Source: Cricetomys ansorgei
Lineage: Eukaryota; Chordata; Mammalia; Rodentia; Nesomyidae
DNA length: 64,000 bases
Reading direction: 5' to 3'
Assembly (NCBI GenBank): GCA_026225945.1
Contig: JAMJFZ010001815.1
Location: 14,856,501-14,920,500, forward strand
The notes below the pieces were generated by a model. That model saw only the letters and a program-made list of their open reading frames with translations, ran no database searches and was not told the DNA's origin. The position numbers and the translations under genes are program-made. The first letter of the stretch is position 1, and each line of letters begins with the position of its first letter. Positions 23,749 through 36,300 of the stretch are shown here, piece by piece.

Positions 23749-26079
23749 AAACTTTCATTTAATTAACATTATACATTTTAAAAAATATTCCCCTAAAAAA
23801 TATTTTTCCCAATATACTCTCCAGTCAGTCTTCAGAAATAATCCTGTAAGTGGGTCTGACTGTACTTGCCTTATCCATATCTTGTAGCAATCATATGTCA
23901 TAACTGCCACAGCTGGGCTTGCTTAACAAATGTTCCTGAAGGAAGTAGTTGTGTTCTTTAAAGTTTGTACTTGAGAAGCAAGAAATGTTTAACATCATTG
24001 AAGCCCCAGTTATTGAGGGCTCACAAGCTCCCAATGAATGTACTGTTTCTGTGTCTATCAACTACAGGTAAACCATTCCACAAATTGTTTTTTCCCCACC
24101 TCTCAGATCAAACTACCCCAGAGATTATTATCTTTCTCCACCCACTCCATAGTCTGGGGAATGTGGCTAGTCTAATATGCTTGCTTTTTGGGTCTGCATC
24201 TGGGTATAAGATTTTAAAGATTGGATGGCACAACTTAAATTCCTACTATTATTCAGAATCCCCAGGGTGAATGAAAATTAGCATTCAGAAATAGTGTGAC
24301 TGATTTTGATGTATCATGGAACCTCTGAAACACTACCCTGAATCAGGGATTCTGTTTACCCTGTGTAAGCTTCCTTGACACTGGCTTTGATGCTCACTGG
24401 GGTGTAGCAGGGAAATAAGCAGAAAGAAAGTCTTGGGGAAGCATGTCAGGTGACCTAAATCTGCTTATATTTCTGTCTGGACATGAGAAAGTAACTTCCT
24501 TCCCAGGAGCTTCTTTATTTTCTTTTGTTACATATATCTTCTGTGATAATGCTAGTGAGCTTTAAAGGCCGTCCAGGACACCAGAGAACAAAATGGTTTC
24601 TACGGTTTCTGACGATTATATATTTTTATAATTCACAGTATCAGTGGTAGCCGTATATCTTTTTCTGTATCGGTATTTAATTTTGTCTGTATACTAGTTC
24701 ACAGTTATCTTCATACTGATCAGATTGGTCTCTTTGAGTTTTTGTTTCATGATTATAAAAGTATGGAGGGAAGAATTTTATTCTTCGGTTAAACACAGCA
24801 GTTAGACCCAGGAAGCTTTTCTTGTTCTAAGAGGGCAGACGAGGCCAGCAACTTAAATCAGGGGAACTGACCTGCAATGCTGGGGCACTGACAAGGCTTT
24901 CTTGAGTTAGCCAGATTAAAGGCTTGATACCTGAAGAGAGAAGATCAGTCTGAGGGATTTTGCTTTGTGCCTATGAGAAGTAGAACATTTCAGCAGAAAT
25001 GTCACTATCTTACAAAAGTTGTAAAAATGGCCCAAGATCCCCATGAGCCTGAGATCCTGTCGAACAGCGGATATCAACATCTGGAAAATGTCTAGACTTT
25101 AAACATGACTAGAAATACTAGATTTTTATTCTCTGAAAAATATCTAAAAGTAGAGGTATAACTAATCTCCAGTCCTCCTTTTCTCTCCTTCTTTCCCTCC
25201 TTTATTTATTCTATGGTTCTCCATTTTCTTATTCTGCACTTGTTAATAAAAATCAGCTGTGTTCAAGGTACTATTCCACACTTGACCCTGAGGATAAAAT
25301 ACTTAAAATAAGAAAATGAAGCATGCTTACAATTCTCAAATCTCTGTTCCCATTGAGTACTTAAGATAAAGGCCAAGTAGTATAAAGTTGGATAGTTTTT
25401 CTGCTATACTTTGTATATAATTTTCTTTAAAGTTTAAGAAAATAACACATATTCACATTCATACACATATCATTTAGTATTAAAATGAACATATTAATAG
25501 TGAAATTTAGTGGTCAGAAATTATTTTTAACAAAAAAATTGAATAAAATATTGTCATTTAGTTTGATTCCTTTGACTGAAGTACCCTGGTTTGGAAATTC
25601 AAAATGATAGTTATAGCTGCTCACAGAAACCTTTTCATATTTCAATAACAGTTCGATCATGAGGGCTGTAACTCTTATCACCCAACATGATGCATTTTTT
25701 TAGTGACTTAAACAATATTTAATGATGTAGTATATTTGAACATATCTCCAGATATTATATTCACAGAAGATAATCATTGCACTGCCTGCCAAAAATCTGG
25801 CAGGATGTGATTTCTATAGCTGAAGTGACATGCCTTCTAATGCCAATAAAAGCTGCTCACTTTTTGTGCAGCTCAATGTAAACAGAGTTGTTGATAAAGA
25901 GATCTTTTTTATTCTCCACCAGGCTGGAGGCAGCAAAAGGCATGGCCTGGTCTCTCCTCATTGTCTTGTAGTTACCACACTAACAACTAAAGGATAAGAA
26001 GGAGTAAAGCCACTGTATCTCTTTTATTATGCAAATAGACTTCTGGGACAGCAAGTAGGAACTTTTAAGATAACAATAC
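23749..26079. other. Unassigned DNA, no feature recognised
   Basis: Over 2 kb with no recognised gene. The block 23965-24270 has a 101-codon plus-strand frame with no domain-like content. A small CCTGCCA/TGGCAGG stem is at 25785-25804. Confidence 0.4.
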
Positions 26080-26235
26080 ATTGTGAGGACTAGAAGACAG
26101 TTGGAACTGGAAGATGGAATGCTGTGTTCTCTGCTGAGGTCTGTCAGGCTTGTACCCTAAATAATGTCTCATGTATCTTTATTAATACTCACTGGGTCTA
26201 ATAAATGGTTATAATTGATGCCCAATGTGGTAGAC
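26080..26235 (+). mobile_element. Possible LTR end with primer-binding-like site
   Basis: A run with ACTGGGTCTAATAAATGG ends in TTGATGCCCAATGTGGTAG. The last part resembles the primer-binding site (GCCCAACGTGG-like) that directly follows ERVK-type LTRs, and AATAAA lies shortly before. No clean LTR start is visible. Confidence 0.3.
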
Positions 26236-26639
26236 TAGGGAAAAGAAGAGCAAGGCATGCGTTGGAGGACTAGAGCCAAGGCAGAGATCCTGCAAAGAAG
26301 AAAGAAGATACAGGACACCACATTCAAGGTAAAAGATAATTAATAAAAGTATTTAAAATCTGAAAAAAAAGAGGAATTTTAAGTTTGAATACAGAGAGTA
26401 CAAAATGAAAAACAGTAAGATCTCCTGTGAAAAGGAGAGAGCTACAAAAAGAGAGAAAGAAATTATAGAGTTTATTCTAATTCTTCTCACCTCAAGAGAC
26501 AGCATAGCTCCTGAGCAGTGCAAAGGACACAGAGAGGAAAAATGTACACAGATACACATTGATGGGAAAGTTCCAGGAAAGGAACCACAGATTTAAACCT
26601 TTTGAAGGAAGAGGAGGTAACATGTAATAGTAAGCTGTT

Positions 26640-26990
26640 GTGTGTTCATCAAGAACAAGGAGGCATTTTCACTGGTGCAAGCACTACCAGACCTCGGCAG
26701 AATGAACCACTGTCATGGCTAATGCCATACTAGACAGTGGAACCCCGAGCATCTCAGCTCAGGTATTTTATTTATTCAGAACTCCTCAGGTATTCTATAG
26801 CTAACACATGCAAATAATTAACAATCAAATGTTCCCCACAGAAATCTTAACACCCACAGACAATACAAAATGGCAAGGCCTATGCATCCCTTTTACCAAC
26901 AGTGCACAAAACAATTATTTTAAATATAACTAAAAATAAACTTCCACAACATTTCCCCTTTTCTGTATAAGCTAAACAACAACTACAACA
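26640..26990 (-). mobile_element. ERV LTR-like repeat, family C copy 1
   Basis: The order AAGGAGGCATTTTCA, CCAGACCTCGGCAGA, GAGCATCTCAGCTCAGGTAT, TTCAGAACTCCTCAGGT, CAGTGCACAAAACAATTA and AAATAAACTTCC is repeated at 49130-49465 in the same plus-strand orientation. The reverse complement reads more naturally as an LTR, so the minus strand is inferred. It resembles ERVK-type LTRs; the name is not certain. Confidence 0.6.
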
Positions 26991-27099
26991 AAAATGCTTT
27001 ATCTCTACAACTAAATTTAACACTACACCAGCAAAACTACTTATAAGAGAAACGATCACAAGGGTTGCTAATGCACAGGACCAAAATGAAAGCAAACAT

Positions 27100-27560
27100 C
27101 TATCAGGCTTTTCATAATATCTTTGGACAATAGAAAAGCACCAATATCCAATTATCTGGAATTAACTCACAATCTTCTGGACTCTTCTAAAAGTGTTGGA
27201 TTACTTCTTGGTGTTGTGACTTCTGAAGCACACAACTTGTCCTCCAGGCTCTGGTTGGCTTCACTCTACTGCTGCTGCTGTTCTTAGTGGTTGTCCCATT
27301 GTATTAGCATCTCAAAATGCTGGGGTCTTCTGCTGAAACTGGGCGGCACTGTCACCAATAATCTCTCCTGGGCTCTCTTCCTGGTGCCAAGCCTCAGCAG
27401 CTCTCTATGAGTCCCTTCATGCCTTCAAAACCAGCACTATCTGGGTGACATTTACAGTACCAAGTTCAGCTTCCAGCAGGAGATACAAAGACAGTTTCTA
27501 TGTGCTAACGTTTGTAGACCTCTGGGGCTAAAGAGCAAGTTGAAGTCGCTAAAGGGTGCC
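27100..27560 (-). mobile_element. ERV internal-like sequence, antisense
   Basis: CTACTGCTGCTGCTGTTCTT, then CTCCTGGGCTCTCTTCCTGG, GCCAAGCCTCAGCAGCTCTC and TTCATGCCTTCAAAACCAGC are typical of antisense rodent ERV internal sequence. It follows the family C element and may belong to the same provirus. Confidence 0.5.
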
Positions 27561-27639
27561 TAGTCCTCCCCAGGTGGGCTAGCAGGATGCCTTGTGAGGT
27601 CCTTCTCTTCTAGCCCTGGAGGAACTGTAGCTATTGACA

Positions 27640-28050
27640 GAAGCAAAAGGAAAATAAATCTGGCAAGCTTTTTGCCTGCCCTGTGGCTAATTAGGCACCT
27701 TCCTCTGTCTTTGCAAAGACCATGAGGCCAGGTGCCTGCCCTGCCCCATGTTAATCAGACTTCCCCAGCCAGAGTACCAGGACCCAGCCTTCTCTGGGGA
27801 AAGATATTTAAACAGGGAAAAGCCTGCCAATAAACGAGTTCGAGTTTGTGGTCCACCAGATTGAGCTCCGGAGACTTCCTTTGCATCTCATCCATTATTC
27901 TCAGGCCGCGGGTGGTCAGCATCCGAGAGAACTCAACCAAGACTCATGCCTTGGGTCCCAGAGTGCTTGGGGAGACTCAGCTGCAGTGGCAGATCTGTGG
28001 TTCAAGCGTGTGGGACCCCGGGAAGAAACCAACAAATGCTGAGGTCTGAT
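27640..28050 (+). mobile_element. LTR-like segment with promoter and poly(A) signals
   Basis: This is the most GC-rich, CpG-bearing stretch for several kilobases. It has a TATA-like GATATTTAAAC near 27805, then CCAATAAACGAG near 27827 and a GC-rich tail with CCGCGGGTGG. TATA box followed at short distance by a polyadenylation signal and a U5-like tail is the layout of a retroviral LTR. The edges and family are not clear. Retained CpGs suggest it is younger than its neighbours. Confidence 0.45.
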
Positions 28051-28084
28051 AGACTCTTATTTGAAGGAAAAATAATGAGTAAGC

Positions 28085-28342
28085 TTATCTGTATGAAAGG
28101 TTACCTTGTGGAGTAGAGTTCTCATCACTATCACAAGTACTTGGACCACTTGTCTTTCTCTTAGTCGGGTTTGCAGAAAAAAAGAAAACAAAACTGTTCA
28201 GTTTAACTAAGTGGCTTCCAGAACAGCAGGGGGTCCTGCGCTGGTGGGAAAAATCTTGGCTGAAACATTCTGGCACTTTGGCCCTCTTTTTCACCACTAC
28301 TATAGGTAAACATACATTCTTCTTCATAGACTTCAAACACAA
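28085..28342 (-). other. Exon-like open frame with splice donor motif
   Basis: An 85-codon minus-strand frame. Its last part reads KRKTSGPSTCDSDENSTPQ, a basic then Ser/Asp/Glu-rich stretch like those in nuclear proteins. The codons end at ACAAG followed by GTAAC (plus 28105/28104), a good donor. Upstream on that strand is a long pyrimidine tract (TTTTCTTTTTTTCTG), but the expected CAG acceptor is not intact; the nearest AG is in GACTAAG. It could be a decayed exon, a retrocopy fragment or chance. I do not recognise a protein. Confidence 0.2.
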
Positions 28343-28584
28343 GACCTACTTAATCTCAGGTGGTTAAGTAGTTTAATAGAGGTAACATAGCTACTGATAG
28401 CAAAGCTTTCTTTATAAAAAAAACCTTTTATCATTTGTACATTGTTATAAAAGTGAATCTTACACATTTAACACTATCATCAAAACAATGGCATAGGCCA
28501 CTTTATACCAAAGACAGGGTCCTCATATTATTTTATAAGAATACATTATTTCTAGTTCATATGAATATATAGATATATATAGAG

Positions 28585-28585
<1 letters not shown>

Positions 28586-28616
<31 letters not shown>
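28586..28616. repeat. (TG)n microsatellite
   Basis: Fifteen uninterrupted TG units after an ATATAGATATATATAG stretch. A T-run follows at 28674-28690. Confidence 0.95.
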
Positions 28617-28618
<2 letters not shown>

Positions 28619-30927
28619 TTGCAATCTAACTCAATTAATGGCAGTTTCAGAGTCTGCTTGACCAAGCAGTCATTTTTTTTTTTTTTTTTTGTTTAACTAA
28701 GGGTGGTTGCAAGTAACTACAAAACAGAAGACAGAAGACATACTGCTTTTCTAGCTGCACACATACAGATATAGGCAGTCTCTCACAAATGTTTGTATGA
28801 ATATGTATCTGCTGCATGATCTAAATTTTCTTAGATTTCTCAGTTTGTGTAGCATCTTCACAGGAAAAGGGGAGTTAGAAGGAAATGCATCATCAGAACA
28901 CATGGGCTGTGTTGCTGATAGAGCTAAAGATTAATTGCATTTTGAATGATGTTATAGGTTAATAAAAATTGTCAAATTAGGTTAAAGTGTGGAAGATATA
29001 TGATTATCAACTTAAGATCTTCTTAAAATCTTTAAGCATAGACTTTTACAGAAAATGTATGAAAACTTAACCAGATAAAATTGCATATGTAAAATGGAGG
29101 AATGTTTTCTGGAGAAACACTGTATGTGTGGACTGTAACTCTCTACTGATCTCTCTGGAATAATCAGTGAAGCATGGACATGAGTCTGCATTACAGTTAT
29201 GCAAATAACAAATGATATAAGAGTTCTATGTTTATTCTAAAATAAGGCTAAATCTGTTTTCCCACAATTCTCTGAAAATGGTCAAACTCATTTCTTTATG
29301 TGGTTTGGCTAATATTAACAATGGGAACAATATTCAGTCTGTTCTAAGTCTTTTTTTGTTTAAGCTGGACAATTTTGGGGAACTCTCCATTTTTCTAAGT
29401 GTTTAAAATTGGAAAATTCCACTCTGGGCTCTCATGTTTTCCCACAAGGTTTATAGCATGCAATACTGCTCCATGGATTTCTGAAACTTCAAAATTCAAC
29501 CATCTGTAAACCTCTCATTTCTTGCAATGACTCTTTGAATACGAAAGAAGGAAAAATATGACCAAGCGTCTAAAATATGTTTCAGAAGCCTAAAGCATTA
29601 AAGCATATACATTTCTTTACTAGGGTGAATTAACAAGTCTTGTCTTAAGTTGTTTATTATTATTTTGTATGTAATCCTAATAATTTTATTATCCCTTCCC
29701 AAACTATCATAGATTAAAAATAACAAATGTAAGGAAAGAATTGGGGCTGCTTGGCACATTCATAGTATTTCTGATTTAAATGGTCCATTGACTAGAACAC
29801 GTTGAATTAATTTCATAAGCTAGGAGAAATGAATTAAAATCTTGTATTAGTGGTCATTTTATTCAGTAACATGATTGTATTATAGAAAAGTTAGAAATAG
29901 GACACTAATGAATCATAGACATGAATACTTCATCAAATTATCTTTATAAATTCTTAAGCAAGAATCTCTGTGAAGAATATACAAATCTCAATAGAAAAGT
30001 GTGAGTAGAGGCTATTCAACAAAACAATGAAAGACCATAACCAATGTAGTCTATTCTCTATTATCTAGTCTCTGCCTTGCGTCTTTTAATGAGATTGGCT
30101 AATGTCTAGCTATGTTAAGTTTAAAGTTTTGGCTGTACACTCACAGCTGAAGATGCTGCCATAAATCGATTTAATCAACAGACTTAACTGAACCTTTGGG
30201 ATATAATTAAAATCAATCAGTCATTGATTTGCTTTAATACTTCTAAATTGATTTGAAATATTATACCCAGCTTCTAAGTGAAGCCCTAATTTCATGCACA
30301 GATTTTCTGATTAGCAACTATCAATATGTAGGGAGCGAGACACTTCACTGAGTTATTAAAGCAGAGAGGGGAAAACAACACATCATTAACTCTCTCACAG
30401 GAGGACTGGATGGCAAAAATTATAATTCATTCCCTCTGTCTTAAACAAAAAAGCTTTAAACAGATGGAGGAACCCAGATGAAAATAGGATTCACAAAAGG
30501 AAGAGGCTAGCTTTGTGGCTAAAAGCACTAAGGATTACACCCTCTAGTTTGTCAGATCACCTTTACTCCTATTACAGGGACTAATTCATCATGATTTTCA
30601 GATTACAGGAGATAGAAATGTCTGTTCTCTACTCTCAGCATCATGGCACTTTTATACCAAGTTCTCACTAGATAACTGGTTTAGTGAGTCTCAGAACCAC
30701 TAAAGAAAATATAGAACATGCAGGTTCCTAAACCTCACATTGAATTCCAAGTGTGCATGTTTTCATGTATATTTTTGTTGTTCATATGGATTCTCTAAAA
30801 TTGATCCACCCTTCCTTCTTTCCCCTCATCCTCTTTCACTTCCTATCTCCTTTGTCCTTCTTTTCCTCCATTCCAATTCCTTCCTTCCAAATATTCATAT
30901 TTTAAAGACTTATTTAATTTCTAATTA
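28617..30927. other. AT-rich DNA, no feature recognised
   Basis: More than 2 kb of AT-rich sequence without recognised genes. There is a T-run at 28674-28690 and a pyrimidine-rich patch at 30805-30890. Confidence 0.45.
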
Positions 30928-31112
30928 TGTGTGTGTGTGTGTGTGTTTGTGTGTATTACATGTGCACATAAGAGCAGGTACTCACACAAGAGATGTTGGA
31001 AGTCCTGGGACTAATATTACAGGTTGTTGTTAGTTGCCTGTCATGGCTTCTAAGTTATGAACTCCAGTTCTCCATGAGAACAGTACATCTCTGAGCCATC
31101 TCTTCAGCCCCA
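30928..31112 (-). mobile_element. B2-family SINE (B3-like), antisense
   Basis: GT-rich tail, then AAGTCCTGGGACTAATATTA, CAGGTTGTTGTTAGTTGCC, TGAACTCCAGTTCTCCATGA and the terminal GAGCCATCTCTTCAGCCCC. The last block is the exact reverse complement of the B2/B3 head, where the RNA polymerase III A box lies. Confidence 0.85.
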
Positions 31113-31691
31113 TACTTATGAGTGGTTTTTACTCAGTCAACCATGCTAAAGGTCCTTTTGTCCTTTTCTTACTAATTATTAAATTAGCTGATGAATTAAT
31201 CAAAATGTGTAGTAATCACTACTGTTTATGTGATATAAACATATATATTAAAATAAGTTACAAAGCTATATTGTATTTGAAATAATAGGCAAACCTCTGT
31301 TATGAGACTGAATGAATATAAATAAGTCACACAGGAGTTATCCATATCCATATTTGAAAAAGTGCAAGTGCTTCTCTACTCTAAGTCTCTCTAAATTTCA
31401 AAAATGTTTAACCTAATTATGTTAAACAGTCATGCAATAATAAAGTATATAATAAATAATAAAGTCTATATCAGAAAGCTAAGCTAGTTTAAGATGGGAA
31501 ATTTTCCTGAGAAAATTTATGGAAAAAATATTTTTCTACTGTCATTTGTTTCTTCTAATCTTTGCTGCAAAATGGAATTATTTCTTTTCTCTCTTAGCAT
31601 TTTTATAAAGTTTTTTGAATACTGTTGAATCCCAGAATCCCGACTTTCTGAAGCTATGACAGTGAGACAATATAGTAATGGAACATTTAAT
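31113..31691. other. AT-rich DNA, no feature recognised
   Basis: No repeat or gene recognised. The minus-strand frame at 31578-31781 runs into family B sequence. Confidence 0.45.
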
Positions 31692-31880
31692 CTTTTTATT
31701 CCAGCAGCATGGCTGCTCTAGGGTAGAAAGAATGTTAGTACATGCCTTTAATCCAAATGTAGCACACACCGTTAATCCCAATTCAGAAGGCAGTGCTGGT
31801 GCACAACTATAATCTTAGCAGATTAAAGGCAGAGGCAGAGCTCAGAGAAAGAGCGTAGAGGCAGAGTTCAGAGTTCAGCT
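31692..31880 (+). mobile_element. LTR-like repeat, family B copy 2 (truncated)
   Basis: Begins TTCCAGCAGCATGGCTGCTC, TAGGGTAGAAAGAATGTTAG, and continues through AATCCCAATTCAGAAGGCAG to AGAGTTCAGCTG. It matches the first 200 bp of copy 3 (32657 onward) and then stops. Confidence 0.65.
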
Positions 31881-32656
31881 GTCTTCCTTGTATATGGATA
31901 GAATTGTGGTTGCATTGTGTTTACTTATGAGCATTCCTTGGAGCAATAACATTGTTATACATGTGAGAAATGTTAGCTACAAAGTCTAATTATTGATATG
32001 CTTAGAAAAACAGAAAACTTCCAGAGACAGATTGTAAAATGAGGGAGGAACAACAACTGCCTAAAGACACTGGACTGTAGAAAATAAAATGCTGAATTAA
32101 ATCAACCTGTATACTCTAAGGATGTATTATCATCAGAATGGAAGTCAGAAAATGTGCTATGTTTGGGAAGAGGGTTTGCTTATATTTCTATAGGAGATGA
32201 AAAGCTGTGGATTCCATCAAAATTGATAAAGATTTGATCTGAGTAAGAAAAGCTTACTAGATACCAACTACTAACAGCAAAAGCATGACTCAGTGAAGGA
32301 AGAGACACAGAATGACAGAAATATAGGCAACAGAAAAAGCTGATCACCGTAAGTTCAAGAAATGGTCTGAAGAAGGAGAAGTGAGTTTGTCAGACTTGAA
32401 AACCTTGATGCTGAAATGGACATTTTCTAAAAGAATATTGAAGAGAAATCAACAGATGATCAGGACTGATGGTTGCTGCAGTTACGGAAGATCATCACAT
32501 TGATGGGTAAAGTGAATCTTTAAAAGGACATTCTTTTAAAAGGACTGTTAAGTTTATGGGATTGATAATTGTTCCTATTACAAAGTTAAACTGTGTTAGA
32601 ACTATTTCATAGCACAATTTCATAGCACATAGCACAAACATAAAGGATTAAAAGTT
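31881..32656 (+). mobile_element. Segment between two family B copies, possibly internal
   Basis: About 780 bp between two same-strand family B copies. No open frame or recognisable retroviral motif. Just before copy 3 are short direct repeats (CATAGCACAATTTCATAGCACA at 32609-32631). It could be LTR-element internal sequence or unrelated DNA. Confidence 0.3.
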
Positions 32657-33390
32657 TAAATCTTTTAATCCAGCAGCATGGCCACTCTAGGATAGAAAGA
32701 ATGTTAGTATATGCCTAATCCTAATGTAGCATGCACCTTTAATCCCAATTCAGAAGACAGTGGTGGTGCACACCATTAATCTCAGCTCTTGGGAGACACA
32801 CGCAGAGCTCCGAGGGGCTAGAGAGAGTAGAGGCAGAATTTAGAGTTCAGAGAAGGAAGCAAGGTAGAAGCAGAGTGTGGAAGTCAAGCTCAGACAGAAA
32901 TGAGATGGAGCAGACTGGAAGCAGAAAGGAGCAGGGTTTAGAGAGAAGCAGAGTTAGTTCAGTTAGGCAGATTGGGTGCATTTATCTCCCTGTTCAGTTC
33001 ATAAGGAGATGAGAAGAGCCAGTCCAAAATAAGCCAAGAGAGAAAGCAGAGAGTCAGAAACATTCAGCTGGCTCAGAAGGTCATTTTGAATCAATCAGTG
33101 TGGAGAAGAGTTTGAACTAGAACAGGAAGTAAGTTGAATCAGTCAATCAGAAGAGTCAGTTGACTTCAGTAGAGCTCTGAGTTCAGCAGAAGCTAGTCAG
33201 AGTGAATCAGTCAGCAGTAAGTATTAGGGGTTAAAATGTTCTAGGTTCAGGTTTAAGATTAGATTGTATGGAGGTTGAGAACCTCTAGGACTGGAGATTG
33301 AATTAGCAAAAAATAAACTATCATCTGCTATGAACCCATGAGAATAATTAATAAAATCAACACTCACATCTACATCTATACAATATCACT
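32657..33390 (+). mobile_element. LTR-like repeat, family B copy 3
   Basis: Opens ATCCAGCAGCATGGCCACTC, TAGGATAGAAAGAATGTTAG and ends with CTAGGTTCAGGTTTAAGATT, AGATTGTATGGAGGTTGAGA, AAAAAATAAACTATC and ATCTACATCTATACA. The same order ends copy 1 at 6229-7145. AATAAA close to the end supports an LTR. Confidence 0.65.
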
Positions 33391-36300
33391 GTGTTAATTT
33401 CCATTACAAGAGACTAGAGTAATATTTATGGAGAAGGATGACAGAGCACAATTAGATTGGCTTCTGAATTGGAGAAAAAGTAGAACCTAGAAGTTTTAGA
33501 ATTTCTAGCAGGATGTGCTTCTGAGACTGCTGAGACCTGATCACTAATTAGCTGAGTATAATGCATATTGGGAATGAGGTGCAAACTCTGGAAGCCAAAT
33601 TCAGCATGCAAATTTGATGTTATTTAGCAGATTAGCAGGCTTGTGAAGCCAATGTCCCCTGTTCCTTTCACACAATAAAGATTTTAGTAGTAGCAAGCTG
33701 AACTATGTACACTATAGTGGTTACTATCTGGTAATTCTGAAATGACCAATACCCAGTGTTTAAAATATCTAGGGAGAGAGAGTAGAACAATCTCAATAGA
33801 CTGACAATGAGTTTTCAATTGAAGAGTAGGTTTTAGAAAAATCAGATTTATTCCTTTTTGATTAACATACATTTAAATTCATCTTATTTGCACTACTTTG
33901 TTTTTATAAAATTTATATGTGTCATATGCCAATATTTGATTTATAATTTTAGACACTTGTAATTGGATAAAAAGTGTTCTTAACACATATTAGATTTTCT
34001 GCTATTTTTGTTTCTCCTGCTTTCATCTAAAACACTGATTATTTATGTAAGATCTAGGGGAAAATGAAAGTAGAATAATGATGAATATACTTATCCCATC
34101 ATAAATATTTAAAATAGCACAAAGACATAACTAATTTTCAAATATACTTAAGAAAATCACATGAGGGATTAAACCTTACTCTTTTAACATTTGTATTTTA
34201 CTGTATAAAGAAGATTCAAAAATAAAAATACAAAATAATTCCAATGTTTAATGGGGTTTAGTGAGACATAAAAGAAAAGAAGAAAACAGGGCTAAGGTTA
34301 CAAAATATTTGGCAGGTTGATTAGGCATTCAGTAGAGTAGCCCAACTCCATGCCTTTCTGAGTTTTCCTTCATCAAAGATGTCAGCATTTCATGTATTTT
34401 TCCTTTAACAATGAGTAGGTAAAAACAAGAAATTGTCCCTACAAAACATATGTTTTTAACATTTTTTTCATTTGATATATAATAGCTTGGCAATGATTTA
34501 TTTTAGTTTATCATTATGTAATATCATTTTCTAAAGCCATTGTTCCATTCCTATTTTCAAAAACAGTATTTGCAAAATTTACAAATAGCAAATTGAACAT
34601 ATACAGAATTCTGGAAAATAATTCTTGGATCGTGAAATACTATAAGTCATAACAATGTCTTTGATAACTGAGACCTAGGAATCAAACATTTCAGGTTTAT
34701 GATAACTTTATGTTGTAGGTGTTTGTTTAATATCTGGAACAATAAGCCTTGCTATTTCCCTGGAAGATGCAGGCCAATCAACTAAAGACCATTATACAGC
34801 TGCAAGTTTTTGTTTAGTGATCCAAAGTACATACCCTGGAAAACACAGATTTCCTGTGTTTCAACAGTTTCTTCATTCATGTTGTCCCAGGGGTCCTGAG
34901 AAAATATTGTGAACACTGTCCATGTATCCCCACAATACATGTAATGTCTGCTCTCTCCAGGACTTTGTTCTCTGTGTCTGTCCCTTTTCAGATGTGAATT
35001 TATATTTTGCAATGTGATAAATAGTAACAAAACATCAAATGACATCTCTGAGTTCTCTAAGTATCAAATGTGAAGGCAGTTTCAGGACCTCTGACATGGT
35101 TTCTATAGTTTACATGATAATTTAAAAATTATTTCTTTTTAAATCAATCTATTATTTATATCACACTCTTCTTGGGAAGCTATTACCAACCCACTGAATT
35201 TTCTTTATTTTACAACAGTAAACAAATTATAAGGAATTAGATCTCTTCAATATTTTTATGCATGTATATATATGTATATACATCAATGAAATAGACAATC
35301 AGTTGAAATTTGTTAAATTTTTAGTGAGCTTTACTTCTTTTTTAAAAAAAATGATCATTTTAGGTTTTTGTTCTGCCATTATAATTATTATCTGGGGCTA
35401 GGGATAAATTTTATGAACTGAAACTAGGCTAAAGTTAATCATCACAGCTTCTTACTGACAATTTCTAAAGGTAAACATGGGAGCTGGTTGTTCTAGTTTG
35501 TTGTACTATTTAATACGATCCAGATTCTGAAGTGCAACCTTTGGCTTGTCAAATCACTGGCTTGCTGAAGTGTCACTGAAAAATTTTGGTCAAATCCAGT
35601 ATTGTAATCTCATGACTGGGATATGGTGTTATTTCTGCTATAATAGAGAGTTCTTCCTGAAGTTAGGGCTGGAATCAGTGTTGAGGTGAAACACCATCAC
35701 ACAGTTATGGCACATGGTGAGATTTATCTTCAAGTAAAAGATACTTGATAGTTCATATTCAACACTACGCTGTAACAGATCTGCATTATGTTTAACTGTT
35801 GGGAAACTAGAAAGTTCAGTTAGGAGTTCATCAGTTGATCAAAGGTAAAGTTATTTTAATTTCTCAGCTATGCTGCTTCAAAATCTTTCTTCACTAGGGT
35901 GAAATTCTTTCTCCTCATTCTGTGGTCTAAATAGGGTAGCCTTTGCCTGCCTGGATTTGTGATGTTAAATGTTAAGATGTGGTTACAGAACCCCCAAATG
36001 CCTTCTGTCAGTTGAGGAAATTTTTCCTTAGAAAAATTGTTACATGTTCTCAGAGAAATGTATATTGTCACCTATTCATTCTGCAATAATCCACAAGGGC
36101 TAGAGTGTTGGTAAAGAGACTTTCTGTACTTTCACTACATATCCTTTGTACACCGAGAAGGGACAAGTAATAGGCTGACTACATGCACCTGAACGATGGC
36201 CCAATAACCTACAGATAACCCCCGTTTCTGCACATAGGTACTCAAATCCAACTGAGAATTATTACTTTAGGAGTATGCCTTCCCTGTTAAGAAATACTAT

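Noticed and set aside
23965..24270. 101-codon plus-strand frame as a candidate gene
   Set aside because: It shows no recognised domain, signal peptide or splice context, and chance frames of this size occur in DNA of this composition.
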